Positions 16,411 through 26,113 of a stretch of DNA of 36,574 bases are shown here, in pieces. Where the stretch lies: the NCBI GenBank assembly GCA_016215555.1, contig JACRJC010000065.1, positions 1 to 36,574 on the forward strand, given 5' to 3'. The DNA is from Rhodospirillales bacterium. GTDB lineage: Bacteria > Pseudomonadota > Alphaproteobacteria > Rhodospirillales > WMHbin7. Each line of letters starts with the position of its first letter. Position 1 is the first letter of the stretch. A program made the position numbers and the translations under genes. The notes beneath the pieces were generated by a model. It had not been told where the DNA came from and made no database searches. It saw only the letters and a list, made by a program, of their open reading frames with translations.

Positions 16411-16567
16411 TGTTCACTCCTCCCAAGGTTGCGAGCCGGTTTTCCGGTCTCAATTCGTGAATCCAGCATGCGCCTTTGCCGGCAAGAATCAACCGCCCAT
16501 GCCGGGCTAGGTCATGCCTACCCGAACGGGTGCTAGGGTGTTTGACGATCAGGGAAGGTGGGGGGAA

Positions 16568-16643
16568 TGGTGGAGCCGATGAGGTTCGAACTCACGACCT
16601 CCGCAGTGCGATTGCGGCGCTCTCCCAGCTGAGCTACGGCCCC
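16568..16643 (-). tRNA. tRNA-Ala(CGC)
   Basis: 76 nt including CCA. The acceptor GGGGCCG pairs with CGGCTCC, leaving the G3-U70 wobble pair that identifies alanine tRNAs. The anticodon stem CCGCA/TGCGG holds the loop ATCGCAC, anticodon CGC. The T arm is GAGGTTCGAACTC on the plus strand. Confidence 0.95.
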
Positions 16644-16789
16644 ATTCCTCGGGCAGGCCGGGATAATGGCTTCACCCCCCCCTGCTGTCAAGGCCGGGCA
16701 GGGGCTTTTTCAGGGGCCTTTTCCTTGAAATCCACCGATTTCTTGCCCAATCTGCAAGGATCGTCCATGCGGCTGGGGAAGGCTGGGCC

Positions 16790-18052
16790 ATGATGATCCG
16801 CATCTGCATGTCTGCTTTCTGCTTCGGGCTGGTTCTGCCAGGGGGCTGGGCCGCCGAGCCCGCCTATCCTCTTGTCGATAGCGGGCAAAGCCAGTGCTAT
16901 GACGACAGGGGCCGGACCGGCTGTCCGCAGCCAGGCCGGGCCTTTTACGGTCAGGATGCCCAATATCAAGGCCTTCAGCCCTCCTACCGCGACAATGGCG
17001 ACGGCACGGTCAGCGACTTGGTGACTGGCCTGATGTGGGAGAGGGGATTCCACAAGACAAGCTTTGCCGGCGCGTCGGCCCAGGCGGCTGCGTCACGTAC
17101 CGGCGGCCATGCCGATTGGCGGGTGCCCACCATCAAGGAACTTTATTCCCTGATGAATTTTCAAGGGGCCACCGGCCATGCGCGGCCAGAGACGCAAGGA
17201 GCGCCCGCCGACGCCAAACCCTATATCGACACCCGCCATTTCAATTTCGAATATCCCAGCCAGGGGCGTTTCATCGACGCGCAATATGTGGCCGGCACCG
17301 CCTATCTGGGCCTGACCATGGGGCGCGACCGCTCGTTCTTCGGGGTCAATTTCGCCGACGGGCGCATCAAGGCCTATCCGCAGGATGGCGGGCCGGGCAG
17401 GCGTCAATGGTATGCGCGCTATGTGCGCGGCAATTCGGCCTATGGAAAGAACGATTTCAAGGACAAGGGCGACGGCACGGTCATCGACCGCGCCACCGGC
17501 CTGACCTGGACCAAAGCCGACAGCGGCAGGGGCTTGGATTGGGGACAGGCCCTGGCCTATTGCGAAGCGCTTGCCTTCGCCGGCCATGACGATTGGCGTC
17601 TGCCCAACGCCAAGGAACTGCACAGCATCGTCGATTACGGGCGTTCGCCCTCGGCCACGCAGTCGGCGGCGCTTGATCCCATCTTCGACATCAGCGCCAT
17701 CCAAGATGACGACGGCAAGCGCGAATGGCCCTTCTTCTGGTCCTCGACGACGCATCTCGACGGCCCGGGCCCCGGCGCCTTCGCGGTCTATCTCGCCTTT
17801 GGAACTGCGCAAGGCCATCTGGGCGGCGGCGGCATGATGGGCGGTCCACCGGGCGGAGGTTTGGGCGGTCCACCGCCGGGCATGATGGGCGGGCAGACCA
17901 ACACGGCCAATCTGAAACTGATCGATGTGCATGGCGCCGGCGCCCAGCGTTCCAGCCCCAAAAGCGGCGATGAAGCGCGCCTGCCCAAAGGCGCCGGGCC
18001 GCAGGGCGATGTGCTGCGCATCTATAATTTCGCCCGCTGTGTGAGAGGATAG
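16790..18052 (+). CDS. Exported DUF1566 protein with two repeats
   Basis: 420 aa. An N-terminal signal peptide (residues about 1-22, ending GGWAAEP) indicates export. Two DUF1566 (Lcl C-terminal-like) units follow. The first has DNGDGTVSDLVTGLMWERG and ADWRVPTIKELYSLM; the second has DKGDGTVIDRATGLTWTKA and DDWRLPNAKELHSIVDYG. This domain is related to the FGE-sulfatase/C-type-lectin-like fold and usually occurs in secreted or surface proteins of unknown role. A Gly/Met/Pro-rich loop (GGGGMMGGPPGGG and GMMGGQTN, about residues 345-375) interrupts the second unit. The protein ends with IYNFARCVRG, the usual last strand with a Cys. The gene starts the forward unit that includes the DUF423 gene three bases later. 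Confidence 0.85.
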   Translation: MMIRICMSAFCFGLVLPGGWAAEPAYPLVDSGQSQCYDDRGRTGCPQPGRAFYGQDAQYQGLQPSYRDNGDGTVSDLVTGLMWERGFHKTSFAGASAQAAASRTGGHADWRVPTIKELYSLMNFQGATGHARPETQGAPADAKPYIDTRHFNFEYPSQGRFIDAQYVAGTAYLGLTMGRDRSFFGVNFADGRIKAYPQDGGPGRRQWYARYVRGNSAYGKNDFKDKGDGTVIDRATGLTWTKADSGRGLDWGQALAYCEALAFAGHDDWRLPNAKELHSIVDYGRSPSATQSAALDPIFDISAIQDDDGKREWPFFWSSTTHLDGPGPGAFAVYLAFGTAQGHLGGGGMMGGPPGGGLGGPPPGMMGGQTNTANLKLIDVHGAGAQRSSPKSGDEARLPKGAGPQGDVLRIYNFARCVRG

Positions 18053-18055
18053 AAA

Positions 18056-18424
18056 ATGCGCCCTTGGCTGATTGCGGCAGGGCTGGCTGGCGCTTTCGGC
18101 GTCGGCTTCGGCGCCTATGCAGCGCATGGATTTCCGGCCGCAAGCCATGAAATGGAAATCGGGACCAAGGCGGCGCATTATGCCCTTTGGCCTGCGCTGG
18201 CGCTGTTGGCCGTGGATCGACTGAGTGCCGACGGCAATCGCCTGGCGCATCTGGCGGGCGCTCTGTTTGTGGCCGGGATATTGTTCTTCTCGAGCTCGCT
18301 GGCCTTGAAGGCGCTGACCGGCGACCTTGCCTGGCCCCTGATCACGCCCACCGGCGGCTTCGCCCTCATCGGCGGATGGCTGGCGCTGGCGGTGGTGGGG
18401 ATTGGGATTGGTCGAAAGTCATGA
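18056..18424 (+). CDS. DUF423 family small membrane protein
   Basis: 122 aa. It opens MRPWLIAAGLAGAFGVGFGAYAAHG and continues with AAHYALWPALALLAVD, LFVAGILFFSSSLALKAL and TPTGGFALIGGWLALAVVG. The four hydrophobic spans and the conserved GAYAAHG, TAxxYxxxHAxALL-like and TPxGG segments fit the DUF423 (YgdD/YwdK) family. Function is unknown; it is an inner membrane protein. It starts three bases after the DUF1566 stop and is probably co-transcribed with it. Confidence 0.88.
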   Translation: MRPWLIAAGLAGAFGVGFGAYAAHGFPAASHEMEIGTKAAHYALWPALALLAVDRLSADGNRLAHLAGALFVAGILFFSSSLALKALTGDLAWPLITPTGGFALIGGWLALAVVGIGIGRKS

Positions 18425-18432
18425 ATCACAGC

Positions 18433-18460
18433 TTCCAATTATACGCAAATTACGTATAAT
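18433..18460 (+). promoter_or_regulatory. Promoter and palindromic operator of HigBA-like pair 1
   Basis: A perfect 8-bp inverted repeat, ATTATACG-caaatta-CGTATAAT (18438-18460), contains a consensus -10, TATAAT, at 18455-18460. A -35-like TTCCAA is at 18433-18438, 16 bp upstream. The toxin ATG at 18467 lies only six bases after the -10, so the transcript would start at or very near the start codon. Binding of the antitoxin to this palindrome would block the promoter. Confidence 0.65.
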
Positions 18461-18466
18461 GGCACT

Positions 18467-18811
18467 ATGAAGGCCGTCTTCATTGAATTGCCCGCATTTT
18501 CCCGGCATCGCCAGGATTATCTGGATGATGAGGCCTATGCGAGCTTTCAGAAAATATTGATGGAAAATCCGACGGCGGGCGATGTCATTGAAGGTACAGG
18601 CGGCTTGCGCAAGGTGCGCCATGCCGATGTCCGGCGTGGCAAAGGCAAGCGAGGCGGACTTCGGGTAATTTACTACTGGTGGTTAGGTGGCTATCAATTC
18701 TGGCTGTTCACCTTGTATGACAAAAGCGAGGCGAGCGACCTGACCGTGAAGGAACGCAAGGCGTTGAAGACCCTGTTGGATAGGGAAACCATGGCAAGGA
18801 GCAGAAAATGA
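18467..18811 (+). CDS. RelE/HigB-like toxin
   Basis: 114 aa. MKAVFIELPAFSRHRQDYLDDEAYASFQKILMENP, GGLRKVRHADVRRGKGKRGGLRVIYYW and FTLYDKSEASDLTVKERKALKTLL are the characteristic blocks of HigB-2-type RelE-fold toxins, which cleave mRNA on the ribosome. The basic residues (RK-R-RR-GKGKRGG-R) and the terminal YDK-like block fit the expected active surface. The toxin gene comes first, as in HigBA, and overlaps the antitoxin ATG by four bases. No Shine-Dalgarno is visible, which agrees with a leaderless transcript from the promoter just upstream. Confidence 0.88.
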   Translation: MKAVFIELPAFSRHRQDYLDDEAYASFQKILMENPTAGDVIEGTGGLRKVRHADVRRGKGKRGGLRVIYYWWLGGYQFWLFTLYDKSEASDLTVKERKALKTLLDRETMARSRK

Positions 18812-19137
18812 CCGTGCGCAAGATAACGAAAAGGGATATTTTTGCTGAACTGGTCGAAGGATTCGATGCTCTGGCCGCCGACCGTTCGGGCAAAATGACG
18901 CTGGCAAAAAATGTAGTGGAAGCTCGTCCGCCCGCCAAAGTTTCATCCAAGGAACTGCTGGGGCTACGCCGACGCTTGAAATTGTCGCGAGCCGTTTTCG
19001 CCCGCTATCTGCGCATCAACGAACGCACGCTGGAAAATTGGGAACAAGGCCGCGCCAAGCCGAACGCGCAGGCGGCTCTATTGATCCGTTTGGTTGAACG
19101 TTTCCCGGACACCGTGGAGCGGCTGGGCGAGGTGTGA
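18808..19137 (+). CDS. HigA-2/NadS-like antitoxin
   Basis: 109 aa. The N-terminal half (ITKRDIFAELVEGFDALAADRSGKMTL) is the toxin-wrapping region of this family. Residues about 45-80 form a helix-turn-helix (SSKELLGLRRRLKLSRAVFARYLRINERTLENWEQG), with the WEQGRAKP block typical of NadS/HigA-2. It should neutralise the upstream RelE-like protein and repress the palindromic promoter. Its start overlaps the toxin stop (ATGA). Confidence 0.9.
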   Translation: MTVRKITKRDIFAELVEGFDALAADRSGKMTLAKNVVEARPPAKVSSKELLGLRRRLKLSRAVFARYLRINERTLENWEQGRAKPNAQAALLIRLVERFPDTVERLGEV

Positions 19138-19337
19138 GACTAAACTGGAAAAGAGCCGTCTTCCGCCAAACAGCCATCAACTAGGGATCGGCCCAAGGAG
19201 GTTAATTGATAGATGCCTTCAGGCGGCCCGTTACTAGGGCGCTTGATTGGAAAGCTACCAGTTCCTGAGGCGGACAGCGCAAGATTTCATCCTGGTTCAT
19301 CATATTTCCTCAAGAAGAAGAGGAGATAATCATTCAA

Positions 19338-19577
19338 TTATTGCGGGTCTCCCCACAACTCCTCGATCAATCCCAGCAATTCGTCGCGTTCTGGGATGGT
19401 GATGCTCAGGCAGGTGGCGTAGCCGGAAATGCGCTCGACGTAAAAAGCGCGTGTGTGGGCGGCGGCTTCGTCATAGAACCAGCTTCCGGGCGGGCGGGCA
19501 TCGCGGGCGGCCAGCAATTCCCTGGCGTCGCGCTCGATCTCGGCCTTGAATTCATGGAACCAGGGCGTTTTCGTCAA
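19338..19577 (-). CDS. Small conserved-looking protein downstream of guaA
   Basis: About 79 aa if started at TTG 19577, eight bases after the guaA stop codon. A longer reading to 19625 overlaps guaA and is less likely. The sequence, TPWFHEFKAEIERDARELLAARDARPPGSWFYDEAAA...FYVERISGYATCLSITIPE, reads like a compact soluble protein. I do not recognise its family. Its position suggests co-transcription with guaA. Confidence 0.5.
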   Translation of the reverse strand: MTKTPWFHEFKAEIERDARELLAARDARPPGSWFYDEAAAHTRAFYVERISGYATCLSITIPERDELLGLIEELWGDPQ

Positions 19578-19584
19578 GCCCCGC

Positions 19585-21138
19585 TCACTCCCATTCAATC
19601 GTTCCCGGCGGCTTCGAAGTAACATCGAAGGTCACGCGGTTGATGCCCTTGACTTCGTTGATGATGCGGTTGGCGGTGCGGCCCAGGAAATTCATGTCGA
19701 AGTGATAGAAATCGGCGGTCATGCCGTCGGTGCTGGTCACGGCGCGCAGGGCCAGGGCGTAATCATAGCTGCGCGAATCACCCATCACGCCGACGGTGCG
19801 CACCGGCAGCAGCACGGCGAAGGCCTGCCAGATGGCGTCGTACAGGCCGGCATTGCGGATTTCTTCCAGATAGATGGCGTCGGCCTTGCGCAGGATCTCC
19901 AGCTTGTCGCGGGTGATTTCCTGGCCGGGAATGCGGATGGCCAGACCGGGACCGGGGAAGGGATGGCGGCCCACCATTTCTTCGGGCAATCCAAGTTCGC
20001 GGCCCAGGGCGCGGACCTCGTCCTTGAACAATTCGCGCAAGGGTTCGACCAGTTTCATATTCATGCGCGTGGGCAGACCGCCGACATTGTGGTGGCTTTT
20101 GATGGTCACGCTGGGACCGCCGATGAAACTGACCGATTCGATGACGTCGGGATAGAGCGTGCCCTGGGCCAGAAAATCGGCGCCGCCCACTTTCTTGGCC
20201 TCGGCCTCGAAAACGTCGATGAACAGGCCGCCGATGGTCTTGCGCTTCAGTTCGGGGTCGGTCATGCCGGCCAGCTTCGAGAGGAACAGGTCCGAGGCGT
20301 CGCAATGAACCAGATTGATGTTGAAACGGTCGCGGAAGACGTTGACCACCTGTTCGGCTTCGCCCATGCGCATCAATCCGTGATCGACGAAAACGCAAGT
20401 GAGCTGGTCGCCGATGGCTTCGTGCAGCAGGGCGGCCACGACCGAGGAATCGACGCCGCCCGACAGCCCGCAAATCACGCGGCCCGGGCCTACCTGCGCC
20501 CTGACCTTGGCGATTTCCTGGGCGCGGAAGGCGGCCATGGTCCAATCATTCTTACAGCCGCAGACGCCATGCACGAAATTGGCCAAGAGTTTGGCGCCAT
20601 GCGGTGTGTGTACGACTTCGGGATGGAACTGCACGGCGTAATAGCGCTTGTCGTCATTGGCAATAGCGGCGAAGGGGGCGCCCTCCGACGTGGCGACGGA
20701 ACGAAAGCCGGGGGGAATGGCGGTCACGCGGTCGCCATGGCTCATCCAAACCTGCTCGCGTCCGCCCTTGGCCCAGGCGCCGTGGAACAGCGCGCAGTCG
20801 TCGCTGATATCGACATAGGCGCGGCCAAATTCACGCTCGTGCCCCGATTCGACTTTGCCCCCCAACTGATGGCACATCGATTGTTGGCCGTAACAGATGC
20901 CCAAAATGGGCAGGCCGGATTCATAAACGCAGGCCGGGGGCAGCGGGGCATTGGCGTCCAGGACCGAGGAAGGTCCGCCCGACAGGATCAGGCCCTTGGG
21001 GCCGAAGGATTTCAGGCTGTCGGCGGTCACCTTGTTGAAGGGATGGATTTCGCAATAAACGCCGGATTCGCGCACGCGTCTGGCGATCAGTTGCGTCACT
21101 TGCGAGCCGAAATCGAGGATCAGAATGCGGTCGGTCAT
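19585..21138 (-). CDS. guaA: GMP synthase (glutamine-hydrolysing)
   Basis: 517 aa, a normal full length. It makes GMP from XMP, ATP and glutamine, the last step of guanine nucleotide synthesis in the cytoplasm. The N-terminal amidotransferase has the nucleophile Cys82 in GICYGQQ and the His-Glu block FHPEVVH. The ATP-pyrophosphatase domain has the PP-loop LSGGVDSSV, followed by the C-terminal dimerisation domain ending PPGTIEWE. guaB lies 3.4 kb away on the same strand with rsmB-like and higBA genes between, so the purine genes are near but not adjacent. No purine riboswitch was seen upstream. Confidence 0.98.
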   Translation of the reverse strand: MTDRILILDFGSQVTQLIARRVRESGVYCEIHPFNKVTADSLKSFGPKGLILSGGPSSVLDANAPLPPACVYESGLPILGICYGQQSMCHQLGGKVESGHEREFGRAYVDISDDCALFHGAWAKGGREQVWMSHGDRVTAIPPGFRSVATSEGAPFAAIANDDKRYYAVQFHPEVVHTPHGAKLLANFVHGVCGCKNDWTMAAFRAQEIAKVRAQVGPGRVICGLSGGVDSSVVAALLHEAIGDQLTCVFVDHGLMRMGEAEQVVNVFRDRFNINLVHCDASDLFLSKLAGMTDPELKRKTIGGLFIDVFEAEAKKVGGADFLAQGTLYPDVIESVSFIGGPSVTIKSHHNVGGLPTRMNMKLVEPLRELFKDEVRALGRELGLPEEMVGRHPFPGPGLAIRIPGQEITRDKLEILRKADAIYLEEIRNAGLYDAIWQAFAVLLPVRTVGVMGDSRSYDYALALRAVTSTDGMTADFYHFDMNFLGRTANRIINEVKGINRVTFDVTSKPPGTIEWE

Positions 21139-21150
21139 CAGGTCGGCTCC

Positions 21151-21438
21151 TTAAGCGGCGATGGGTTTGATGCGTGATAATCCCTTGGCGTTGCGCCTGG
21201 CAAGGATCAGTTCGTACTGCTGCTGAAGATTCAGCCAGAATTGAGCGGAAACGCCGAAAGCGCGCTCGAGCCTTAGCGCCGTATCGGCGCTGATGGAACG
21301 TCGTCCACGAACGATTTCGCTGACCCGATTCTGCGGCACCGCCAGCATTTGCGCCAATTGGTTGGCGCTAAGCCCCAATGGCTCCATGAAATCCTCGAGC
21401 AGGGTTACCCCCGGATGGATCGGCGCGTTCCGGCGCAT
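21151..21438 (-). CDS. HigA antitoxin (pair 2)
   Basis: About 95 aa from ATG 21438 (MRRNAPIHPGVTLLEDFMEPLGLSANQLA). The longer reading from 21477 overlaps the toxin stop and lacks the family's usual start. The helix-turn-helix (LSANQLAQMLAVPQNRVSEIVRGRRSISADTALRLERAFG) and the tail FWLNLQQQYEL match the VapI/HigA family closely. It should neutralise the adjacent HigB and repress their promoter. It lies just upstream of guaA, with only 12 bases to the guaA start, so it may share a transcript with it. Confidence 0.93.
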   Translation of the reverse strand: MRRNAPIHPGVTLLEDFMEPLGLSANQLAQMLAVPQNRVSEIVRGRRSISADTALRLERAFGVSAQFWLNLQQQYELILARRNAKGLSRIKPIAA

Positions 21439-21448
21439 GGAAGGTGGG

Positions 21449-21727
21449 TTAGTGGTAATCGACGATTTCAACGTCATGGGCTTCGTGTCCGTTCCAGGTA
21501 AAACAAATTCGCCATTGCAGGTTGACGCGTATGCTGAACTGTCCCTTCCGATTGCCCCGCAGGGCCTCGAAATGATTGCCGGGGTTTCGCATCAGATCCT
21601 CCAAGCTGGCGGCGGCGTTCAGAATGTCGAGCCTGCGCAGCGCCTGCATGTGAACCGCCTGGAAACGGCGAACGTCGTCGCCTTGCCAGAGGGACCTGGT
21701 GTCCTTGCAGCGAAAAGAAGCAATCAT
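21449..21727 (-). CDS. HigB toxin (pair 2)
   Basis: 92 aa: MIASFRCKDTRSLWQGDDVRRFQAVHMQALRRLDIL, NPGNHFEALRGNRKGQFSIRVNLQWRICFTW and VEIVDYH. These are the blocks of the short HigB family, RelE-fold ribosome-dependent mRNA nucleases. The family's C-terminal ValxxVDYH block is intact. The gene precedes higA, the standard order. Upstream, on the coding strand, TACGCCATACGTATTACGAT contains short palindromes and a -10-like TACGAT five bases before the ATG, so this transcript may also be nearly leaderless. Confidence 0.92.
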   Translation of the reverse strand: MIASFRCKDTRSLWQGDDVRRFQAVHMQALRRLDILNAAASLEDLMRNPGNHFEALRGNRKGQFSIRVNLQWRICFTWNGHEAHDVEIVDYH

Positions 21728-21766
21728 GCCAAATCGTAATACGTATGGCGTAGAGAGGCAAGGGTG

Positions 21767-23038
21767 CTAATCGCGGGCTCTTGCTAGTTTGGCGGCGAAG
21801 AATCCATCCGTTCCCTGTTGGGCCGGCGTCAAGATCAGAAACGCTGTTCCGGGCTCCACGGCTTCGGCGGCAAAGTCAGGCGACTTGGCCAGGAAGCGTT
21901 CGATCTGCGCTTCGTTCTCGTCTGGCAGCAAGGAACAGGTGACGTAAACCAGCTTGCCGCCGGGCTTGACCAGCCGCGCCGCGCGCTCGAGGATTTCGGC
22001 CTGCTTGACGGTCAGCTCGGCCAGATCGTTGGGGCTGAGCTTCCATTTGGCGTCGGGGTTGCGCCGCCAGGTGCCGGTGCCGGTGCAGGGCGCATCGACC
22101 AGCACGCGGTCGAAGGTACCGGCCTGGCGCTTGATCCATTTGGCGCCGGCGGCATCCAGCACATGGCGGGTCACATTGTGGATGCCGGCGCGCTTGAAAC
22201 GGTCGGCCGAGCGCGACAAGCGTCCTTCCGAAATGTCGCAGGCGACCAGCCGGCCCTTGTTGTTCATCATCGAGGCCAGGGCCAGGCTCTTGCCGCCGGC
22301 GCCGGCGCAGAAATCGCAGACCGCCATGCCGGGCTCGGCGCCGACCAGCAGCGCCGCCAGTTGCGAGCCTTCGTCTTGCACTTCGACCAGTCCGTCCTTG
22401 AAGGCCTTGCTGGCCATCAGATTGACGCGCTCGGGGATGCGCAGCCCCCAGGGCGACAGGTCGGTCGGCGCGGCCTGGATTTCCTCACCAGCCAGGGCGG
22501 CGATGGCCTCGTCGCGGGTCGCCTTCAGGGCGTTGACGCGCAAATCGAGGCGGGCCGGCAGCAGCAGGGCCCGCATTTCATCGGCCAGGCTTTCCCCAAA
22601 GCGGGTGCGCAGCCTTTCGTCCAGCCATTCCGGATATTCGAACCTGACCCAGTCGGGCATCTCGGGATGGTCCAGGCGCTGGCGTTCCAGTTCGACCGTC
22701 CATTTGCGTTCGTCCGAGGACAGGCGGGCCGGGCAGAATTTCTCGCCGTCGAACATGGCGTTCAGGTAATCGAGCTTGGCATGGTCGGCCAGGGACAGAT
22801 GGGCCAGCGCCTTGGCCCTGGCCGTGGGCTCGATGTCGATGCGGTCCAGCCACCAGGAAAGATGGGCCTTGCGGCGCAGAATGTCGTACAGGCGCTCGTG
22901 GATGGCCTTGCGGTCCTTGGAGCCGATATAGCGCCTGGCCCGAAACCAGCTGGCGATGACGCCGTCGGCCGGACGCGGCGATCCCTCGACCTCGGCCAGC
23001 AGTTCGATGGCGGCCTGGATGCGAGCGCCGGGAGTCAC
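21767..23038 (-). CDS. RsmB/NOP family rRNA cytosine-C5 methyltransferase
   Basis: 423 aa. The N-terminal region (residues about 1-80) resembles the NusB-like extension found in some members. The C-terminal Rossmann domain has the SAM loop CDFCAGAGGKSLALA, motif IV DAPCTGTGTWRRNPD with one conserved Cys, and VTCSLLPDENE with the catalytic Cys. Two cysteines in these motifs are diagnostic of m5C RNA methyltransferases of the RsmB/NOP2 group. Exact target, probably 16S rRNA C967 or a related site, cannot be fixed from sequence. It lies five bases from the guaB stop and reads in the same direction. Confidence 0.9.
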   Translation of the reverse strand: MTPGARIQAAIELLAEVEGSPRPADGVIASWFRARRYIGSKDRKAIHERLYDILRRKAHLSWWLDRIDIEPTARAKALAHLSLADHAKLDYLNAMFDGEKFCPARLSSDERKWTVELERQRLDHPEMPDWVRFEYPEWLDERLRTRFGESLADEMRALLLPARLDLRVNALKATRDEAIAALAGEEIQAAPTDLSPWGLRIPERVNLMASKAFKDGLVEVQDEGSQLAALLVGAEPGMAVCDFCAGAGGKSLALASMMNNKGRLVACDISEGRLSRSADRFKRAGIHNVTRHVLDAAGAKWIKRQAGTFDRVLVDAPCTGTGTWRRNPDAKWKLSPNDLAELTVKQAEILERAARLVKPGGKLVYVTCSLLPDENEAQIERFLAKSPDFAAEAVEPGTAFLILTPAQQGTDGFFAAKLARARD

Positions 23039-23043
23039 CGTCC

Positions 23044-24669
<1,626 letters not shown>

Positions 24670-24684
24670 CTAGGATGGGGGGGC

Positions 24685-26112
24685 ATGAAACGACTGTTTT
24701 CCCTGGCTTTCCTGTTGTTGGCGCTGGCGGCTCAGCCGGCGCTGGCCTTGTCGTTCGACGAAGCCCGCCATCTGCTGGCGCGCACCGGATTCGGCCAGCC
24801 GGCCCGGTTCGAGATCGAGCGCCTGCTGCAATATTCGCAAGAATCGGCGGTCGAGGAGATTTTCGGTCGGATTCTGTCCAGGCCCCTGACCCAGCCCAGC
24901 TTGGACATCGACGAGCCGCTGCCGACCGGAGCCCAGCGCAAGGGCATGGACGACAAGGAGAAAACGGCCTTCCGCAAAGAGGTGCAGGAACGCAATCTGG
25001 CCCTCAAATCCTGGTGGTGGGGCGAGATGCTGGCCACCGATTCGCCCTTTACCGAACATATGGTTCTGTTCTGGCACAATTATTTCACCTCGAGCCTGCA
25101 CAAGGTGAAATGGCCGGGCTTTCTATACCGCCAGAATCTGCTGTTCCGCCAGCATGCGTTGGGCAATTACGGCCAGCTTTTGCACGATATCGTCAAGGAT
25201 CCGGCGATGGTCCTGTACCTCGACACCCAGACCAATCGCAAGGGCCAGCCCAACGAGAATTTCGCCCGCGAACTGATGGAGCTGTTCACCCTGGGCGAGG
25301 GGCATTTCAGCGAACAGGACGTCAAGGAGGCGGCCCGGGCCTTTACCGGCTGGACCTTCGATCCCAAGGCCGGCGAGGTGGTCTTCAACCCAAGGGCACA
25401 CGATCCGGGCCTGAAACGGGTGCTGGGGCAGACGGTCGAATCCGGGGACGATGTGGTGCGGGTGCTGCTGGAACGCCCGGAGACGGCCCGGCATCTGGTG
25501 GAAAGGCTGTGGCGGGAATTCGTCTCGCCGGACCCCGACGAAACCGAGGTGGCGCGTCTGGCCGCCTTGCTGCGCGAGAATCATTATGAAATCCGCCCGC
25601 TGATGAAGGCCTTGCTGACCCTGCCGGCCTTCTGGGCCCAGGAAAACCGGGGCAGGCTGGTCAAGTCGCCGGTCGATGTGGTGATTGGCTCGCTGCGCCT
25701 GATCGGCCTGAAAAAGGTGGAGAATAAGCGCCTGACGCAGCTTGGCCACGCGCTGGGCCAGGATCTGTTCGATCCCCCCAACGTCAAGGGCTGGCCGGGC
25801 GGAACAAATTGGATCACCTCCGTCACCCTGTCTCGGCGCGAGCAGTTCCTGCGCCGCCTGATGCGAGGCAAGGAGGGCGAGGGGCCGGATGCCGGCCTGG
25901 GGGCGGGCTACAATCCGCTGGCCGTGGATAATCCCAGCATCATGCCGTCGCTGGCCGACTTGGATCGCGAGGCCAAGCCCAGGGCCATCCAGGCCCTGCA
26001 GCGGCTGCTTTTGTCGGTGCCGCCCGTCGATCCGGTGCAAAGCCAAGAAGGGCTAAGCTTGCGCAAGGCGGCCCTGCATTTGCTTCTCGATCCGGCCTAT
26101 CAGGTGAAATGA
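24685..26112 (+). CDS. DUF1800 exported protein
   Basis: 475 aa from ATG 24685, after AGGATGGGGG. A signal peptide (MKRLFSLAFLLLALAAQPALA) is followed by a DUF1800 domain: ARHLLARTGFGQP, WWWGEMLATDSPFTEHMVLFWHNYF, NENFARELMELFTLGEG, AARAFTGWTF and NVKGWPGG are all family blocks. DUF1800 proteins are nearly always encoded next to a DUF1501 protein, as here with a one-base gap, and are thought to act together in the periplasm. Function is not established. The gene is divergent from guaB. Confidence 0.92.
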   Translation: MKRLFSLAFLLLALAAQPALALSFDEARHLLARTGFGQPARFEIERLLQYSQESAVEEIFGRILSRPLTQPSLDIDEPLPTGAQRKGMDDKEKTAFRKEVQERNLALKSWWWGEMLATDSPFTEHMVLFWHNYFTSSLHKVKWPGFLYRQNLLFRQHALGNYGQLLHDIVKDPAMVLYLDTQTNRKGQPNENFARELMELFTLGEGHFSEQDVKEAARAFTGWTFDPKAGEVVFNPRAHDPGLKRVLGQTVESGDDVVRVLLERPETARHLVERLWREFVSPDPDETEVARLAALLRENHYEIRPLMKALLTLPAFWAQENRGRLVKSPVDVVIGSLRLIGLKKVENKRLTQLGHALGQDLFDPPNVKGWPGGTNWITSVTLSRREQFLRRLMRGKEGEGPDAGLGAGYNPLAVDNPSIMPSLADLDREAKPRAIQALQRLLLSVPPVDPVQSQEGLSLRKAALHLLLDPAYQVK

Positions 26113-26113
26113 G

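Noticed and set aside
19546..21177. 543-codon plus-strand frame opposite guaA
   Set aside because: Antisense shadow; guaA is certain by motif and length.
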